Below, piece by piece: positions 43,661-53,137 of a stretch of 64,000 nucleotides of DNA. The DNA lies in assembly GCF_900167085.1 (NCBI RefSeq), contig NZ_FUXA01000005.1, forward strand, positions 186,001 through 250,000. Reading direction: 5' to 3'. The translations under genes were made by a program, and so were the position numbers. The first letter of the stretch is position 1. Each line of letters begins with the position of its first letter. Below the pieces are notes generated by a model. The model saw only the letters and a list, made by a program, of their open reading frames with translations, was not told the DNA's origin and searched no databases. The DNA comes from Eubacterium ruminantium (GTDB lineage Bacteria > Bacillota > Clostridia > Lachnospirales > Lachnospiraceae).

Positions 43661-46192
43661 ATGAGAAAGAAAAGATTCATAGCTATGACTTTATGTGTTG
43701 CAATGGCATTCAGCATGACAAGCTGCGGATATAAAGACAGTAAAAAAGTAGATGTTAATAATCCTAATGCAGTAAATGTTGAAGAGACAGAAGCTGTAAA
43801 TGATATTGAAGCAGATGATGACGGTACTGAAGCAACAACTGAAGCTGCAGGGAAAAATACAGAAACTGAAGGTGCCCTCGAAAAGGCTTTGAAAAATACA
43901 GATAAGTCAAAGGTTATCGGAACAGAGAAGGTTATAGATAAAGATGAAACTGTTTATGTAGTAGCTGATGCTGCAGGAAATAAGCAGGAAGTTATAGTAA
44001 GCGAGTGGCTTAAGAATAATGAGAAAAAGGATGTTCTCGAAGATGTCAGTGATCTTGAAGATATAGAGAATGTCAAGGGTGATGAAACATTTACAAAGGA
44101 CGGAAACAGTATTACCTGGAATGCAAAAGGCAATCCTATATATTACCGTGGAAAGACAGATAAAGAGCTTCCTTTAGGCGTGAAGATTACATACTATCTT
44201 GACGGAAAAGAAGTAAGTCCTGAAGAGATAGCAGGTAAGAAAGGCTCTGTTAAGATCAGATTTGATTATATTAATAACTCTAAGCAGGGAGATGTATATA
44301 CACCATTTATCATGGGTACGGGATTTTATCTTGATAATACCAGATTCAGCAATGTGTCTGTGACGAACGGTAAGTACGTATCTGACGGAAATAAGAGCGT
44401 TGTTATAGGATATGGTATGCCGGGGCTTGATAAGAGCCTTAATACGGATATATCTAAATATGGGGTATCAATAGGCAATTATTTTGAGGTTACTGCAGAT
44501 ACAACAGACTTTAAGCTTGATATGACACTTACAATCGCAGCTACAGGACTTTTATATGATGATGCGGAAGGTATCGATCTTGCCGGTCTTGAGAAAAATG
44601 TGGGAAGTCTGCTTAATGAGTATAAGGGTGGCGTAGATAAGCTTTATGAAGGTATAGCAGAATATACTGATGGTGTTGGAAAGATTTCGGAAGGTACTGT
44701 AAAGATAGCTGACGGAGCTGAGAAGTTAAAGGACGGAAGCGATAAACTTTACGATGGCGGTGTAACTCTTTCGGAGGCAATAGAACAGGCTGATGGCGGT
44801 GCAGGAAAACTTAAAGAAGCATTTGAGGGTGAAAACGGAATCCTTGACGGATCAAAGAAAATATCTGATGGACTTAATACTTTAAATGAATCGGTTAAGA
44901 ATATAAATCTTCCGGAAATTCCACACGCGGCTGATATAGAATTCACCGCTGAGGATAAGGAGAAGGCTGCAGCGGCCATAGCAAAATCTGCTGAGGAAAG
45001 ACTTAAGAAAGAAGGCATTAGTATAGATACTACCGATCTTGATGCTCTTTCAAGCATGTCTGAAGATGAGAAGGTAGCTGCTATTTCAGCAAAGGCTGCC
45101 GAGGCTGCAAAGGTTGATCCTAACATCGAAAGAATCATTTCCGATGAAGCTGTTCAGGGACTTATAAATGATGCTGTAAATGGTATTATTGAAGAAAAGA
45201 CAGATGAATATATGGCATCAGAATCAGGACAGGCTGCTGTTTATGATGCGCTTGCAGAGTATAAAGCAAATACTATTTATTCTGTAATGGGTAGTTCAGA
45301 TGCGCCATCGGAACTTGCACTTGCTGCCATGGGTGGACTTAAGGCTCAGTATGCTGCAAATGGAGTTGAACTTTCTGACAGTGATGCATATGCAGCACTT
45401 TATGAGGGTGTAGAGGCAAAGGTTTCTTCTGATGAAAATGTAGCTGCTGCAACCGAAATGCTTAAGCCATATGTAAGAAGTAAAGTTAGAAGTAATATAG
45501 CTGATAATTACGGCGCAGATATTGAAAGCGGTGTAGTAGACGGATTCAAAACTATAATCGGTAAATCTTACGCAGCAGGTTACGGAAAAGCTTATTCTGA
45601 ACTTGGAAAGGAAATGCAGGATATTGCAGGAAATCTGAAATATATAATCAGCGTATATGCAGATGAGGGAGTTATGTATGGTCTTGATCAGGGGCTTGAA
45701 TCAGTAAGAACTAAAATGAGTGGTTTTGAACCTAAGATAGCTGAGCTTAAAGAGGGTGTAAATAAGCTTTCTGAAGGTTCTAAGAAGCTTGATACAGGGC
45801 TTAATCAGGTTTACCAGGGTAATTCAAGTCTTAAGGAAGGACTTGATAGAATATTTGCAGGAGTGCCTGTATTTACATCAGGACTCAGTGATCTTAGAGC
45901 AGGTGCAGATCAGTTAAGCAGCGGTGCAGGAACACTTAAGGGCGGAGCAACATTACTTGACAGTCACAGTGATGAACTTAAGGAAGGTTCTAAGAAGCTT
46001 AAAGATGCGACAAATCAGGTTGTTGATAAGATCGGCGGAGCTAAAAAAGATATTGATAACATTTCTGTAAATGCTAAAAAGATTATTGAAGCCGGAAAAG
46101 AATATGATAACTTCGGTGGAATTGAAAAAGGAATGACAGGAAATGTTAAGTTCATCTTCAAGACCGGAGAAGTATCTGAAAATGAAGAGTAA
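43661..46192 (+). CDS. Lipoprotein with X3-Leu-X2-Gly heptad repeats, MMPL partner
   Basis: 843 residues. A lipoprotein signal ends FSMTSC; a Thr/Glu/Asp-rich linker is followed by a beta-type region (about 130-310) and two blocks of seven-residue repeats with Leu and Gly (KLKDGSDKLYDGG; KLSEGSKKLDTGLNQVYQG), about 325-400 and 690-790, with a helical Ala/Glu-rich insert between. The repeats are those of YhgE/Pip-like and MMPL-associated proteins. It probably forms a long extracellular rod or channel extension for the transporter. Lacks the membrane helices of full YhgE. Confidence 0.85.
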   Translation: MRKKRFIAMTLCVAMAFSMTSCGYKDSKKVDVNNPNAVNVEETEAVNDIEADDDGTEATTEAAGKNTETEGALEKALKNTDKSKVIGTEKVIDKDETVYVVADAAGNKQEVIVSEWLKNNEKKDVLEDVSDLEDIENVKGDETFTKDGNSITWNAKGNPIYYRGKTDKELPLGVKITYYLDGKEVSPEEIAGKKGSVKIRFDYINNSKQGDVYTPFIMGTGFYLDNTRFSNVSVTNGKYVSDGNKSVVIGYGMPGLDKSLNTDISKYGVSIGNYFEVTADTTDFKLDMTLTIAATGLLYDDAEGIDLAGLEKNVGSLLNEYKGGVDKLYEGIAEYTDGVGKISEGTVKIADGAEKLKDGSDKLYDGGVTLSEAIEQADGGAGKLKEAFEGENGILDGSKKISDGLNTLNESVKNINLPEIPHAADIEFTAEDKEKAAAAIAKSAEERLKKEGISIDTTDLDALSSMSEDEKVAAISAKAAEAAKVDPNIERIISDEAVQGLINDAVNGIIEEKTDEYMASESGQAAVYDALAEYKANTIYSVMGSSDAPSELALAAMGGLKAQYAANGVELSDSDAYAALYEGVEAKVSSDENVAAATEMLKPYVRSKVRSNIADNYGADIESGVVDGFKTIIGKSYAAGYGKAYSELGKEMQDIAGNLKYIISVYADEGVMYGLDQGLESVRTKMSGFEPKIAELKEGVNKLSEGSKKLDTGLNQVYQGNSSLKEGLDRIFAGVPVFTSGLSDLRAGADQLSSGAGTLKGGATLLDSHSDELKEGSKKLKDATNQVVDKIGGAKKDIDNISVNAKKIIEAGKEYDNFGGIEKGMTGNVKFIFKTGEVSENEE

Positions 46193-46285
46193 TCCGGGTA
46201 CAGGTTCCTCGGTGTAAGCATAAAAAGAATTATTTAGATGGTTGGTTTTAAAAGTATATAGATGTCGTGATCTAAAAGGTATAGA

Positions 46286-46354
46286 AAAACCGTGGCAGTA
46301 TATTCATAATCCATAAAGACTGAATGGATGACAAATATACTGCCACGGTTTTAT
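46286..46354. terminator. Bidirectional terminator between the lipoprotein and GT2 genes
   Basis: AAAACCGTGGCAGTATA pairs perfectly with TATACTGCCACGGTTTT around a 30-nt loop that can form CCAT/ATGG. A-run on one side and T-run on the other serve both converging operons. Confidence 0.93.
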
Positions 46355-46363
46355 TTTGAAAAT

Positions 46364-47389
46364 TTAGTTAAAGCCTACAAGTCTCTGGGAAATCGTATAT
46401 CCCACTTTTATGATCCACATTCCCGGACGGGTCTTCATCTGCATGGCCTTTCCGAGGAAATGTCTATGAACATATTTGTACTGCGAACTGTGCTTTTTGA
46501 GATAAGCCCAAATCTCATCACGTTTAGCAAGAGACTCAGGTGTACCTATCTTGATAAGGAAAGCTGTTGATATAGTCATCATCATTGCAAGATACTGACT
46601 CATATATCTTCTTAACTTACCATTGTCGATATTTCTGAGATTATGATCATCGATCATGAGCTTTGTTACAAGAATCTGCTGATCGATACGTCCCATCATA
46701 ACCTTTTCATTTACGGACTGATCGCTTCTGCCGATAACATAATGATATAGATCAACATCAAGATAATAAATCTTCTTTACATATGGAAGAGGATGATATA
46801 CATAAATATTATCAACATAGAAAGTATGCTTTGGCATTTTGATGCCGGATTTTCTTAAAAGCTCTGTTCTGTAAATTACCGAATGCATGAGGATATTCTG
46901 CCAAGGCATGAATCTGCCGAGCTTATCCCATGTAAATGGTGTTCTTACAGGCATAACTTTTCTGTAATTGATCCTTTTCTTATGAACCTTTCCGGACTTC
47001 TCATAAACATAATCGGAAATGATCATATCGAAAGAATTATCCATTGATTCATTTTCGGATAAAAAGTTCATAACGGCAGCGAGAGCGCGGCGGTTAAGCC
47101 AGTCATCGCTATCAAGAACCTTATAATATTTTCCTTTTGCTTCGGAAAGACCGGTCATTACTGCATCACCATGTCCACCGTTTTCTTTATGAATAACACG
47201 GATTATATCCGGATATTTTGCTGCGTAAGCATCTGCCATCTCAGGTGTCTTATCTGAAGAACCGTCATCAACTATGATAACTTCGATTCTGTCATCTCCG
47301 ATGAGAGTTGATTTAAGCGCTCTTCTAAGATAATCCTGTGAATTATAACAAGGTATAGCTATAGTGAGGAGTTTATCTTTATTATGCAT
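46364..47389 (-). CDS. Family 2 glycosyltransferase
   Basis: 341 residues. GT-A fold at the N-terminus: IAIPCYNSQDYL, VIIVDDGSSDKT, ENGGHGDAV and the metal-binding VLDSDDWL. The C-terminal half is helical with no membrane helix. It likely transfers a sugar to a cell-surface polymer or lipid. The start overlaps the end of the PAP2 gene by 8 bp, so the two are coupled. Confidence 0.92.
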   Translation of the reverse strand: MHNKDKLLTIAIPCYNSQDYLRRALKSTLIGDDRIEVIIVDDGSSDKTPEMADAYAAKYPDIIRVIHKENGGHGDAVMTGLSEAKGKYYKVLDSDDWLNRRALAAVMNFLSENESMDNSFDMIISDYVYEKSGKVHKKRINYRKVMPVRTPFTWDKLGRFMPWQNILMHSVIYRTELLRKSGIKMPKHTFYVDNIYVYHPLPYVKKIYYLDVDLYHYVIGRSDQSVNEKVMMGRIDQQILVTKLMIDDHNLRNIDNGKLRRYMSQYLAMMMTISTAFLIKIGTPESLAKRDEIWAYLKKHSSQYKYVHRHFLGKAMQMKTRPGMWIIKVGYTISQRLVGFN

Positions 47390-48044
47390 TTACTGCTCCT
47401 TTCCTCGTTCTCCATATTTTAATATCATTTGGCAGATATACCAAAAGATAGAAGATAAATGCCATTACAAATGCGCCTATAACATCTATTATAGAGTGCT
47501 GTTTCAAAAATACCGTTGCCAGTATTATGAGAACAGAAAGAATTACCGTAAAGGTAGTCAAAATTTTGTGCTTATTCCTAAGGTTGGATCTGAGTATCGC
47601 AACTTCAACGCAGACTGTATTATATACATGAATGCTAGGGAATACGTTGGTTGGTGTATCTGTCTTATAAAGGAATCTTACTATATCTGCGCAGAAATTA
47701 TCTCTTGTGACATTTATAGGTCTAAGGTTGAGTGCATTCGGCCATACATAGCAAATGACTAAAAATGCGGTCATTCCCAATGCGAGAAACCATGCGAGTT
47801 TCTTGAAACCTTCAAAGTCGAAGAGTATAAAAGCGCCCACCGATACGAAGATAAATAAAAACCACAGATAATATGGAATTATAAAAAATTCGCAAAATGG
47901 GATAGCATCATCTAAAGAAGAATGGATGTAGTTAAAATCTACATCTTTTCTTTTTTCAAGAAGAAAAAAACAGATGAAATATGCCGGGATGTATAGTAAC
48001 CAAAGAAAATATTTGTATTTTTGAAACTTGGATCTTTCGTTCAT
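47382..48044 (-). CDS. PAP2-superfamily membrane phosphatase
   Basis: 220 residues with five to six hydrophobic helices. The PAP2 motifs are FPSIHVYNT (motif 2) and FLKQHSIIDVIGA (motif 3); motif 1 is weak (LRPINVTRDN). Such proteins remove phosphate from lipid phosphates (phosphatidate or undecaprenyl pyrophosphate) or transfer phospho-inositol. With the GT2 gene it forms a two-gene envelope operon. Confidence 0.85.
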   Translation of the reverse strand: MNERSKFQKYKYFLWLLYIPAYFICFFLLEKRKDVDFNYIHSSLDDAIPFCEFFIIPYYLWFLFIFVSVGAFILFDFEGFKKLAWFLALGMTAFLVICYVWPNALNLRPINVTRDNFCADIVRFLYKTDTPTNVFPSIHVYNTVCVEVAILRSNLRNKHKILTTFTVILSVLIILATVFLKQHSIIDVIGAFVMAFIFYLLVYLPNDIKIWRTRKGAVNA

Positions 48045-48096
48045 TGTATAACAGCCTTACTCCTTAAATATCATTTGCTGATGCACACTAAGTATC

Positions 48097-48147
48097 AGTT
48101 TATGATAAAAGATTGATTCTGTCAAAGATTAGTTACGAATATTTACA
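48097..48147 (-). promoter_or_regulatory. Promoter of the PAP2-GT2 operon with a TGTAAA/CGTAAC repeat
   Basis: On the minus strand: TGTAAA-TATT-CGTAAC (48147 to 48132), then TTGACA (48125-48120), 17 bp, TAAACT (48102-48097). The repeat sits 6 bp before the -35, as at the NlpC-type gene's promoter. Spacing is 4, not 5. Confidence 0.5.
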
Positions 48148-48165
48148 AAAGATCTGAAAGTTTTT

Positions 48166-49311
48166 TTATCGGCGTTTGTTGCCGGTTTTTGCGTAGTAAT
48201 CGTCCTTGTCTTTGTACATGAGAGCATCGATGTGCTTCATGAAATCTCCTTCGGATACATTTTTATAATCAAATATGTCACCGCCTATGGCAGCTGAAAG
48301 CTTATAAGGCTTTTTTGAAGTGTTATTACGTTCATTTAAGGCATTTCTGATGGACTCAATATATGGATCCAGACTCTCGGATTTGAATCTTCTCAGAATG
48401 ACCACAAACTCATCTCCGGCGAATCGGATTACGACTCCTTCGGTTTTGATACTGTTTGTGAGAATATCTGCGAATTCTACAAGAGCATTATCACCTTCTG
48501 TATGCGAATAATTATCGTTTATGGATTTGAAGTCATTCATATCGATCATGATGGCGCCGACTCTTTCTTTGCGCTTTTTGATAAAACTCTTCTGAAGTTT
48601 ATCCAGCTCGTAACGATTATAGACGCCGGTCAGCTTGTCGATAAATATACATTCATTCTGAAGGCATATGACCATAGCGGAAAATGCGATGGCAAAGCTT
48701 ACAGGCTGAAGAGATATACCGTATATAAGAGTCTGAGTCACTGCGCTGAGAAGTATCGGAAGTAAAAACTGCCATGCCGGGAAATATCTTACAGAAGCGC
48801 TCTTAAGCTTGCCGTAAAGGTAGATCATGTAACCGTAAATGATCAGTCCGAAACCTGCTACCACATAGAGATAATAAAGCTTTTCGCGGTGATAAACATT
48901 TTCTGATGAAATCTTAAATACCACAGGTTTAAAGAAGTTGATGATAAGAATGACAACTTCCAAAGATGTGATTATTGTAAAAAATATAACCTGATTAACA
49001 TAGATAACTTTATCTATATGCTTTGAAATGATATATATAACGCCGATTCCGATTAACAGGTTATATAGATATAAATATGTATTGCCGGCATATGCGATCC
49101 AGTTGCTCAGGGTGCCCGGCTTGCCGTCAAAGCATGCGACAACTGCGTCGGCGATACAGTTTGTGATTGACACGAGGATCATTCCGAACAGCATGTAGCT
49201 TTCTTTTTTACGGGCAGGAAGACTCCAGCCTTTTGTAACCAGAATTATTATAAGAAGAACGACGCCGACGGCATCATTTACTATGATTGATTGAATATTA
49301 AGCGAAGACAT
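48166..49311 (-). CDS. Membrane diguanylate cyclase (GGDEF)
   Basis: ATG 49311 (minus) is chosen with GGAACAGGGG upstream; an earlier start at 49356 would add a polar stretch. 381 residues: seven or eight membrane helices (about 1-215), then a GGDEF domain (about 220-381) with LTGVYNRYELDKL, IMIDMNDFKSIND and the active-site variant AGDEF. No RxxD inhibitory site is visible before it. It should make c-di-GMP, opposing the HD-GYP and EAL proteins in this window. Confidence 0.93.
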   Translation of the reverse strand: MSSLNIQSIIVNDAVGVVLLIIILVTKGWSLPARKKESYMLFGMILVSITNCIADAVVACFDGKPGTLSNWIAYAGNTYLYLYNLLIGIGVIYIISKHIDKVIYVNQVIFFTIITSLEVVILIINFFKPVVFKISSENVYHREKLYYLYVVAGFGLIIYGYMIYLYGKLKSASVRYFPAWQFLLPILLSAVTQTLIYGISLQPVSFAIAFSAMVICLQNECIFIDKLTGVYNRYELDKLQKSFIKKRKERVGAIMIDMNDFKSINDNYSHTEGDNALVEFADILTNSIKTEGVVIRFAGDEFVVILRRFKSESLDPYIESIRNALNERNNTSKKPYKLSAAIGGDIFDYKNVSEGDFMKHIDALMYKDKDDYYAKTGNKRR

Positions 49312-49428
49312 ACCCCTGTTCCTTTCGTTAATATAAATACAATAGTATGATAACATTAAACGAGGCGGAATGTCATTATTTTTTCAATAATTCATAACTT
49401 ATATCGGCTTTTATATAAACGTTTCTTG

Positions 49429-49437
49429 TGATATAAT
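49429..49437 (+). promoter_or_regulatory. Extended -10 promoter of ppk
   Basis: TGATATAAT, an extended -10 identical to that of yhaM, lies 67 bp before the ppk start. No clear -35. Confidence 0.5.
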
Positions 49438-49503
49438 TCAAAACATGGGATTGCTTTTTAAAGGTTACTGATTGGCAGGCAAAAGAATATAAGGGGTGCT
49501 TAA

Positions 49504-51570
49504 ATGAAGGATGTTTACGAAAATAGGGAGTTATCGTGGCTTAAGTTCAATGAAAGAGTTCTTGAAGAGGCAGAGGATGTAAGGATTCCGCTGTGTGAGA
49601 GACTTAGTTTTATTTCGATTTTTCAGACAAATCTTGATGAATTTTTCATGGTAAGAGTTGGATCGCTCCATGATCAGATGCTCCTCGAGGATAATCCGAG
49701 AGAGAATAAAACCAATATGACCGCCGAAGAGCAGATAGATGCTATTGCAGACAGAGTTAAAGTTCTTTCTGCCAGACATTCTCTTGCATATAGAGAACTT
49801 ATGGAAGAGTTTGAGAAGCATGGCATAAAGATTATTAATTTTGCCAAGCTTGATGAGAAAGAGGGAGAATATCTTAAGAGCTATTTTGACAGAGAGATTC
49901 TTCCACTGCTCTCACCTATGACGGTTACCAAGAAGCAGCCGTTTCCATTTATAAAGAATAATGAAATCTATGCGGTTTCTGTTCTTGCAAATAAGAATAA
50001 TAAGGAACGTCTCGGAATCATTCCGTGTAATGACGGAATGTTCAGAAGGCTTATTCAGATTCCGGGAAGCAAGGGATATTATATGCTTGCCGAGGAGTTG
50101 ATCCTTCATTTCCTTCCGGACGTTTTTTCGGGATATACAGTAGTAAGTAAATCTCTTGTAAGAGTTACAAGAAATGCGGATATTGACGCAGATAAAGTAT
50201 ATGATGAAGAGCTTAATTACAGAGACCATATGGCTGAAGTCATAAAGCAGAGACGTAAACTATGTCCTGTGCGTATGGAATATACCAGAGATATGGATAA
50301 GACCGTACTCAGCCGTATAAGAGATCATCTGAATATCAGTGAAAATATGCTATTTAAAAAGGGTGCTCCTCTTGATATGTCTTTTGTCTTTGATATCCAG
50401 GACATATTGCGTCATAAACCTGAGCTCTTCTTTGAGAAGAGGATTCCTCAGAAGTCTCCGCAGTTTGATGAGACAAAACCTTTGATACCACAGATCATAG
50501 AAAGTGATAAATTGCTTTCTTATCCATTTGAAAGTATAAGACCGTTCCTTAATATGCTTGTTGAGGCGGCGAACGATCCGGATGTGGTATCCATAAAGAT
50601 GACTTTATATAGACTTGCCAAGCATAGTAAGGTGGTTGAAGCCCTTGTTGAAGCGGCAGAAAACGGTAAACAGGTAGATGTACTTGTTGAATTGAAGGCA
50701 AGATTTGATGAAGAGAATAATATCGAGTGGTCAAGAACTCTTGAAAAGGCCGGATGCCATGTCATTTACGGACTTGAAGGGCTTAAGGTTCATTCAAAAC
50801 TCTGCCTTATTACAAGAAGGACGACCGATGGAGTTGGCTATATAACTCAGATTGGAACCGGAAATTACAATGAGAAGACATCGAGACTTTATACCGATCT
50901 TTCGATAATGACTTCAAATGAAGCAATAGGTGCGGAAGCTGCAAATATATTTAAAAAGCTTTCGCTTAATCAGGTTGTTAAGCAGACAGAGCATCTTATG
51001 GTTGCGCCGAAATGCCTTCAGAATAAGGTGATCGAAAGAATTGAAAGAGAGATTCAGGCAGCCAAAGAAGGTAAAGAAGCATATCTTGGATTTAAGATCA
51101 ATTCATTGACAGATAAAAAAATCATTGATAAATTAATCGAGGCTTCCCAAGCGGGAGTTAAGATTGAGATGGTAATAAGGGGAATATGCTGTCTTAAGGC
51201 AGGAATTCCGGGAGTTACCGAGAATATAAGTATTATAAGTATAGTAGGAAGATTCCTTGAACACTCAAGAATATATATATTCGGCAAGGGTGAGAGAGAG
51301 GAAATATATATTGCGTCGGCAGACTTTATGACAAGAAATACAGTCAGAAGAGTTGAAGTTGCTGCACCGGTATATGATGAAAAATCAAAGGGTATGATAA
51401 AAGATATATTTACCCTTATGCTTCAAGATAATTGTAAAGCAAGAAAGCAGGAACCGGATGGAACTTATGTAAGAGTTCCGGAGGGTGAAAAAATAATAAA
51501 TGCACAGGAAAGATTGTACGAGATAGCATATGAAAAAGCGGCAGGAAACGGTACAGCCGTCAAAGAGTAA
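49504..51570 (+). CDS. ppk1: Polyphosphate kinase 1
   Basis: 688 residues with all four domains. N domain NRELSWLKFNERVLEEA; catalytic C1/C2 domains with the phosphohistidine in KVHSKLCLIT and IGTGNYNEKTSRLYTDLS; second HKD-type site near KAGIPG and HSRIYIFG. It makes polyphosphate from ATP reversibly. The 3' end overlaps the histidine kinase gene by 41 bp, an unusual coupling. Confidence 0.97.
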   Translation: MKDVYENRELSWLKFNERVLEEAEDVRIPLCERLSFISIFQTNLDEFFMVRVGSLHDQMLLEDNPRENKTNMTAEEQIDAIADRVKVLSARHSLAYRELMEEFEKHGIKIINFAKLDEKEGEYLKSYFDREILPLLSPMTVTKKQPFPFIKNNEIYAVSVLANKNNKERLGIIPCNDGMFRRLIQIPGSKGYYMLAEELILHFLPDVFSGYTVVSKSLVRVTRNADIDADKVYDEELNYRDHMAEVIKQRRKLCPVRMEYTRDMDKTVLSRIRDHLNISENMLFKKGAPLDMSFVFDIQDILRHKPELFFEKRIPQKSPQFDETKPLIPQIIESDKLLSYPFESIRPFLNMLVEAANDPDVVSIKMTLYRLAKHSKVVEALVEAAENGKQVDVLVELKARFDEENNIEWSRTLEKAGCHVIYGLEGLKVHSKLCLITRRTTDGVGYITQIGTGNYNEKTSRLYTDLSIMTSNEAIGAEAANIFKKLSLNQVVKQTEHLMVAPKCLQNKVIERIEREIQAAKEGKEAYLGFKINSLTDKKIIDKLIEASQAGVKIEMVIRGICCLKAGIPGVTENISIISIVGRFLEHSRIYIFGKGEREEIYIASADFMTRNTVRRVEVAAPVYDEKSKGMIKDIFTLMLQDNCKARKQEPDGTYVRVPEGEKIINAQERLYEIAYEKAAGNGTAVKE

Positions 51571-53137
51571 GACAACAGAAGAATTAAAATCCGAGAAGAC
51601 CGGAGAAACTTCGGAATTACGATCAGCAGATGAAACTGGCATACTTACGCCTGAAGAGATGGATATAATCGATGACGGATTTGATATTGAGAAGAGAAAG
51701 ATCAAGAAGAAGCGCAAGAATTATTTTCTCAGTGCAAGTATCAAATCATTTGTCTTTGTGTCTACAGTTATTGTATTTGTGGTTTGTATGGCACTTTTCA
51801 GTATAGGTGTCATACGTTCGCTTAAGTCATCAGAGGAAAGAGAACTAAGACATGATACATATGTAAATGCAGGATCTTTGGCTGATCAGATCGGAAGGGA
51901 GAATAATACCCTTTCCGGAAAAGAAGTAAAGATAAGCGATGACCTGGATATATTTGCACAGATGCAGAAGGGGCGCATCATTCTGATTGGCAGAGATTAC
52001 AGGGTAATCAAGGATACTTACGGATTCGAAGACGGAAAGTACATTATCGGAAATGATGTATTTGAAGTCATGAAGGGTGATGTTCCGGAAATCAGCAGAA
52101 CGGTTGGTGATTATGTAGAGATAATCCTTCCTGTAAAACATAATAATGTGATCATAGGTACGCTTATATCCACAGCGGGTGTTAAGCAGATAAATATACA
52201 GAATAAGAAACTTTATACAGGGAGTATCTGGGTATTTATAGCTGTTCTTGTAATAGGTATCTTATCTATAGCAGGTATTGCATATCTTTCTGTGCGTGAA
52301 CTTAACAGGATTAACAGACAGATTTATGAGATTTCCGAAGGGGATTTCCAGAATCGTCTTAAAGTCAGAGGATTTAAGGAAACAAGATATCTTGCCGATA
52401 ATTATAATGCGGTATTGAAGAAGCTTGATTCCATAGATAGTACAAGACAGGAATTCGTATCAAATGTGTCACATGAGTTGAAAACTCCTATCACATCCAT
52501 GAAGGTTCTGGCTGAATCCATACAGCAGAATGATAGCGATAATATTGAAATGTACCGCGAGTTCATGTCGGATATAGTTGATGAGCTTGACAGAGAAACT
52601 AAGATGATCAATGACCTTCTTACTCTTGTTAAGACAGACCGTCAGAATGCTGTCCTTAATATTGAGGAGAAGAGCATCAATGAACTGATCGAGGTCATCA
52701 TTAAGAGAGTTACTCCTATTGCGGATAAGCGCGGAATCAAGATTATTTATGAAAGTTACCGTGATGTAACGGCGGAAATTGATGAAGTAAAACTTTCGCT
52801 TGCGCTTTCAAATCTTATTGAAAATGCTGTCAAATATAATGTAGATAACGGATGGGTCAAGATTTCCCTGAATGCGGATGTGAAATCATTTTACCTGAAG
52901 ATTGCTGACTCGGGTGTTGGTATTCCGGATGATGCGAAGGAAAAGGTATTTGACAGATTCTACAGAGTTGATAAGGCGAGAAGCCGTGATACGGGTGGTA
53001 CAGGACTTGGTCTTGCAATTGCCAGAAATGCCATTGTTTCCCATGATGGAAATATAAGGCTTTACAGTGAACAGGGTAAAGGTACGACATTTACGGTCAG
53101 AATACCTATTAAGCATGAAGTGGAAGAGGAAGAATAA
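51530..53137 (+). CDS. Sensor histidine kinase without adjacent regulator
   Basis: 535 residues if ATG 51530 is used (weak site; ATG 51659 is an alternative). A charged N-terminal tail of about 65 residues, membrane helices at about 70-95 and 228-250 enclosing a sensor of about 130 residues, HAMP, HisKA with H315 in NVSHELKTP, HATPase_c with NLIENAVKYN, DSGVGIP and GTGLGLAI. Kinase motifs are intact. No response regulator is adjacent: ppk1 is upstream, a GerMN lipoprotein starts at the next base. Confidence 0.93.
   Translation: MKKRQETVQPSKSKTTEELKSEKTGETSELRSADETGILTPEEMDIIDDGFDIEKRKIKKKRKNYFLSASIKSFVFVSTVIVFVVCMALFSIGVIRSLKSSEERELRHDTYVNAGSLADQIGRENNTLSGKEVKISDDLDIFAQMQKGRIILIGRDYRVIKDTYGFEDGKYIIGNDVFEVMKGDVPEISRTVGDYVEIILPVKHNNVIIGTLISTAGVKQINIQNKKLYTGSIWVFIAVLVIGILSIAGIAYLSVRELNRINRQIYEISEGDFQNRLKVRGFKETRYLADNYNAVLKKLDSIDSTRQEFVSNVSHELKTPITSMKVLAESIQQNDSDNIEMYREFMSDIVDELDRETKMINDLLTLVKTDRQNAVLNIEEKSINELIEVIIKRVTPIADKRGIKIIYESYRDVTAEIDEVKLSLALSNLIENAVKYNVDNGWVKISLNADVKSFYLKIADSGVGIPDDAKEKVFDRFYRVDKARSRDTGGTGLGLAIARNAIVSHDGNIRLYSEQGKGTTFTVRIPIKHEVEEEE

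Noticed and set aside
44749-45138. 129-codon open frame opposite the heptad-repeat lipoprotein
   Set aside because: Ser/Ala/Phe-rich shadow of a repetitive Ala/Glu-rich coding region, without start signals.
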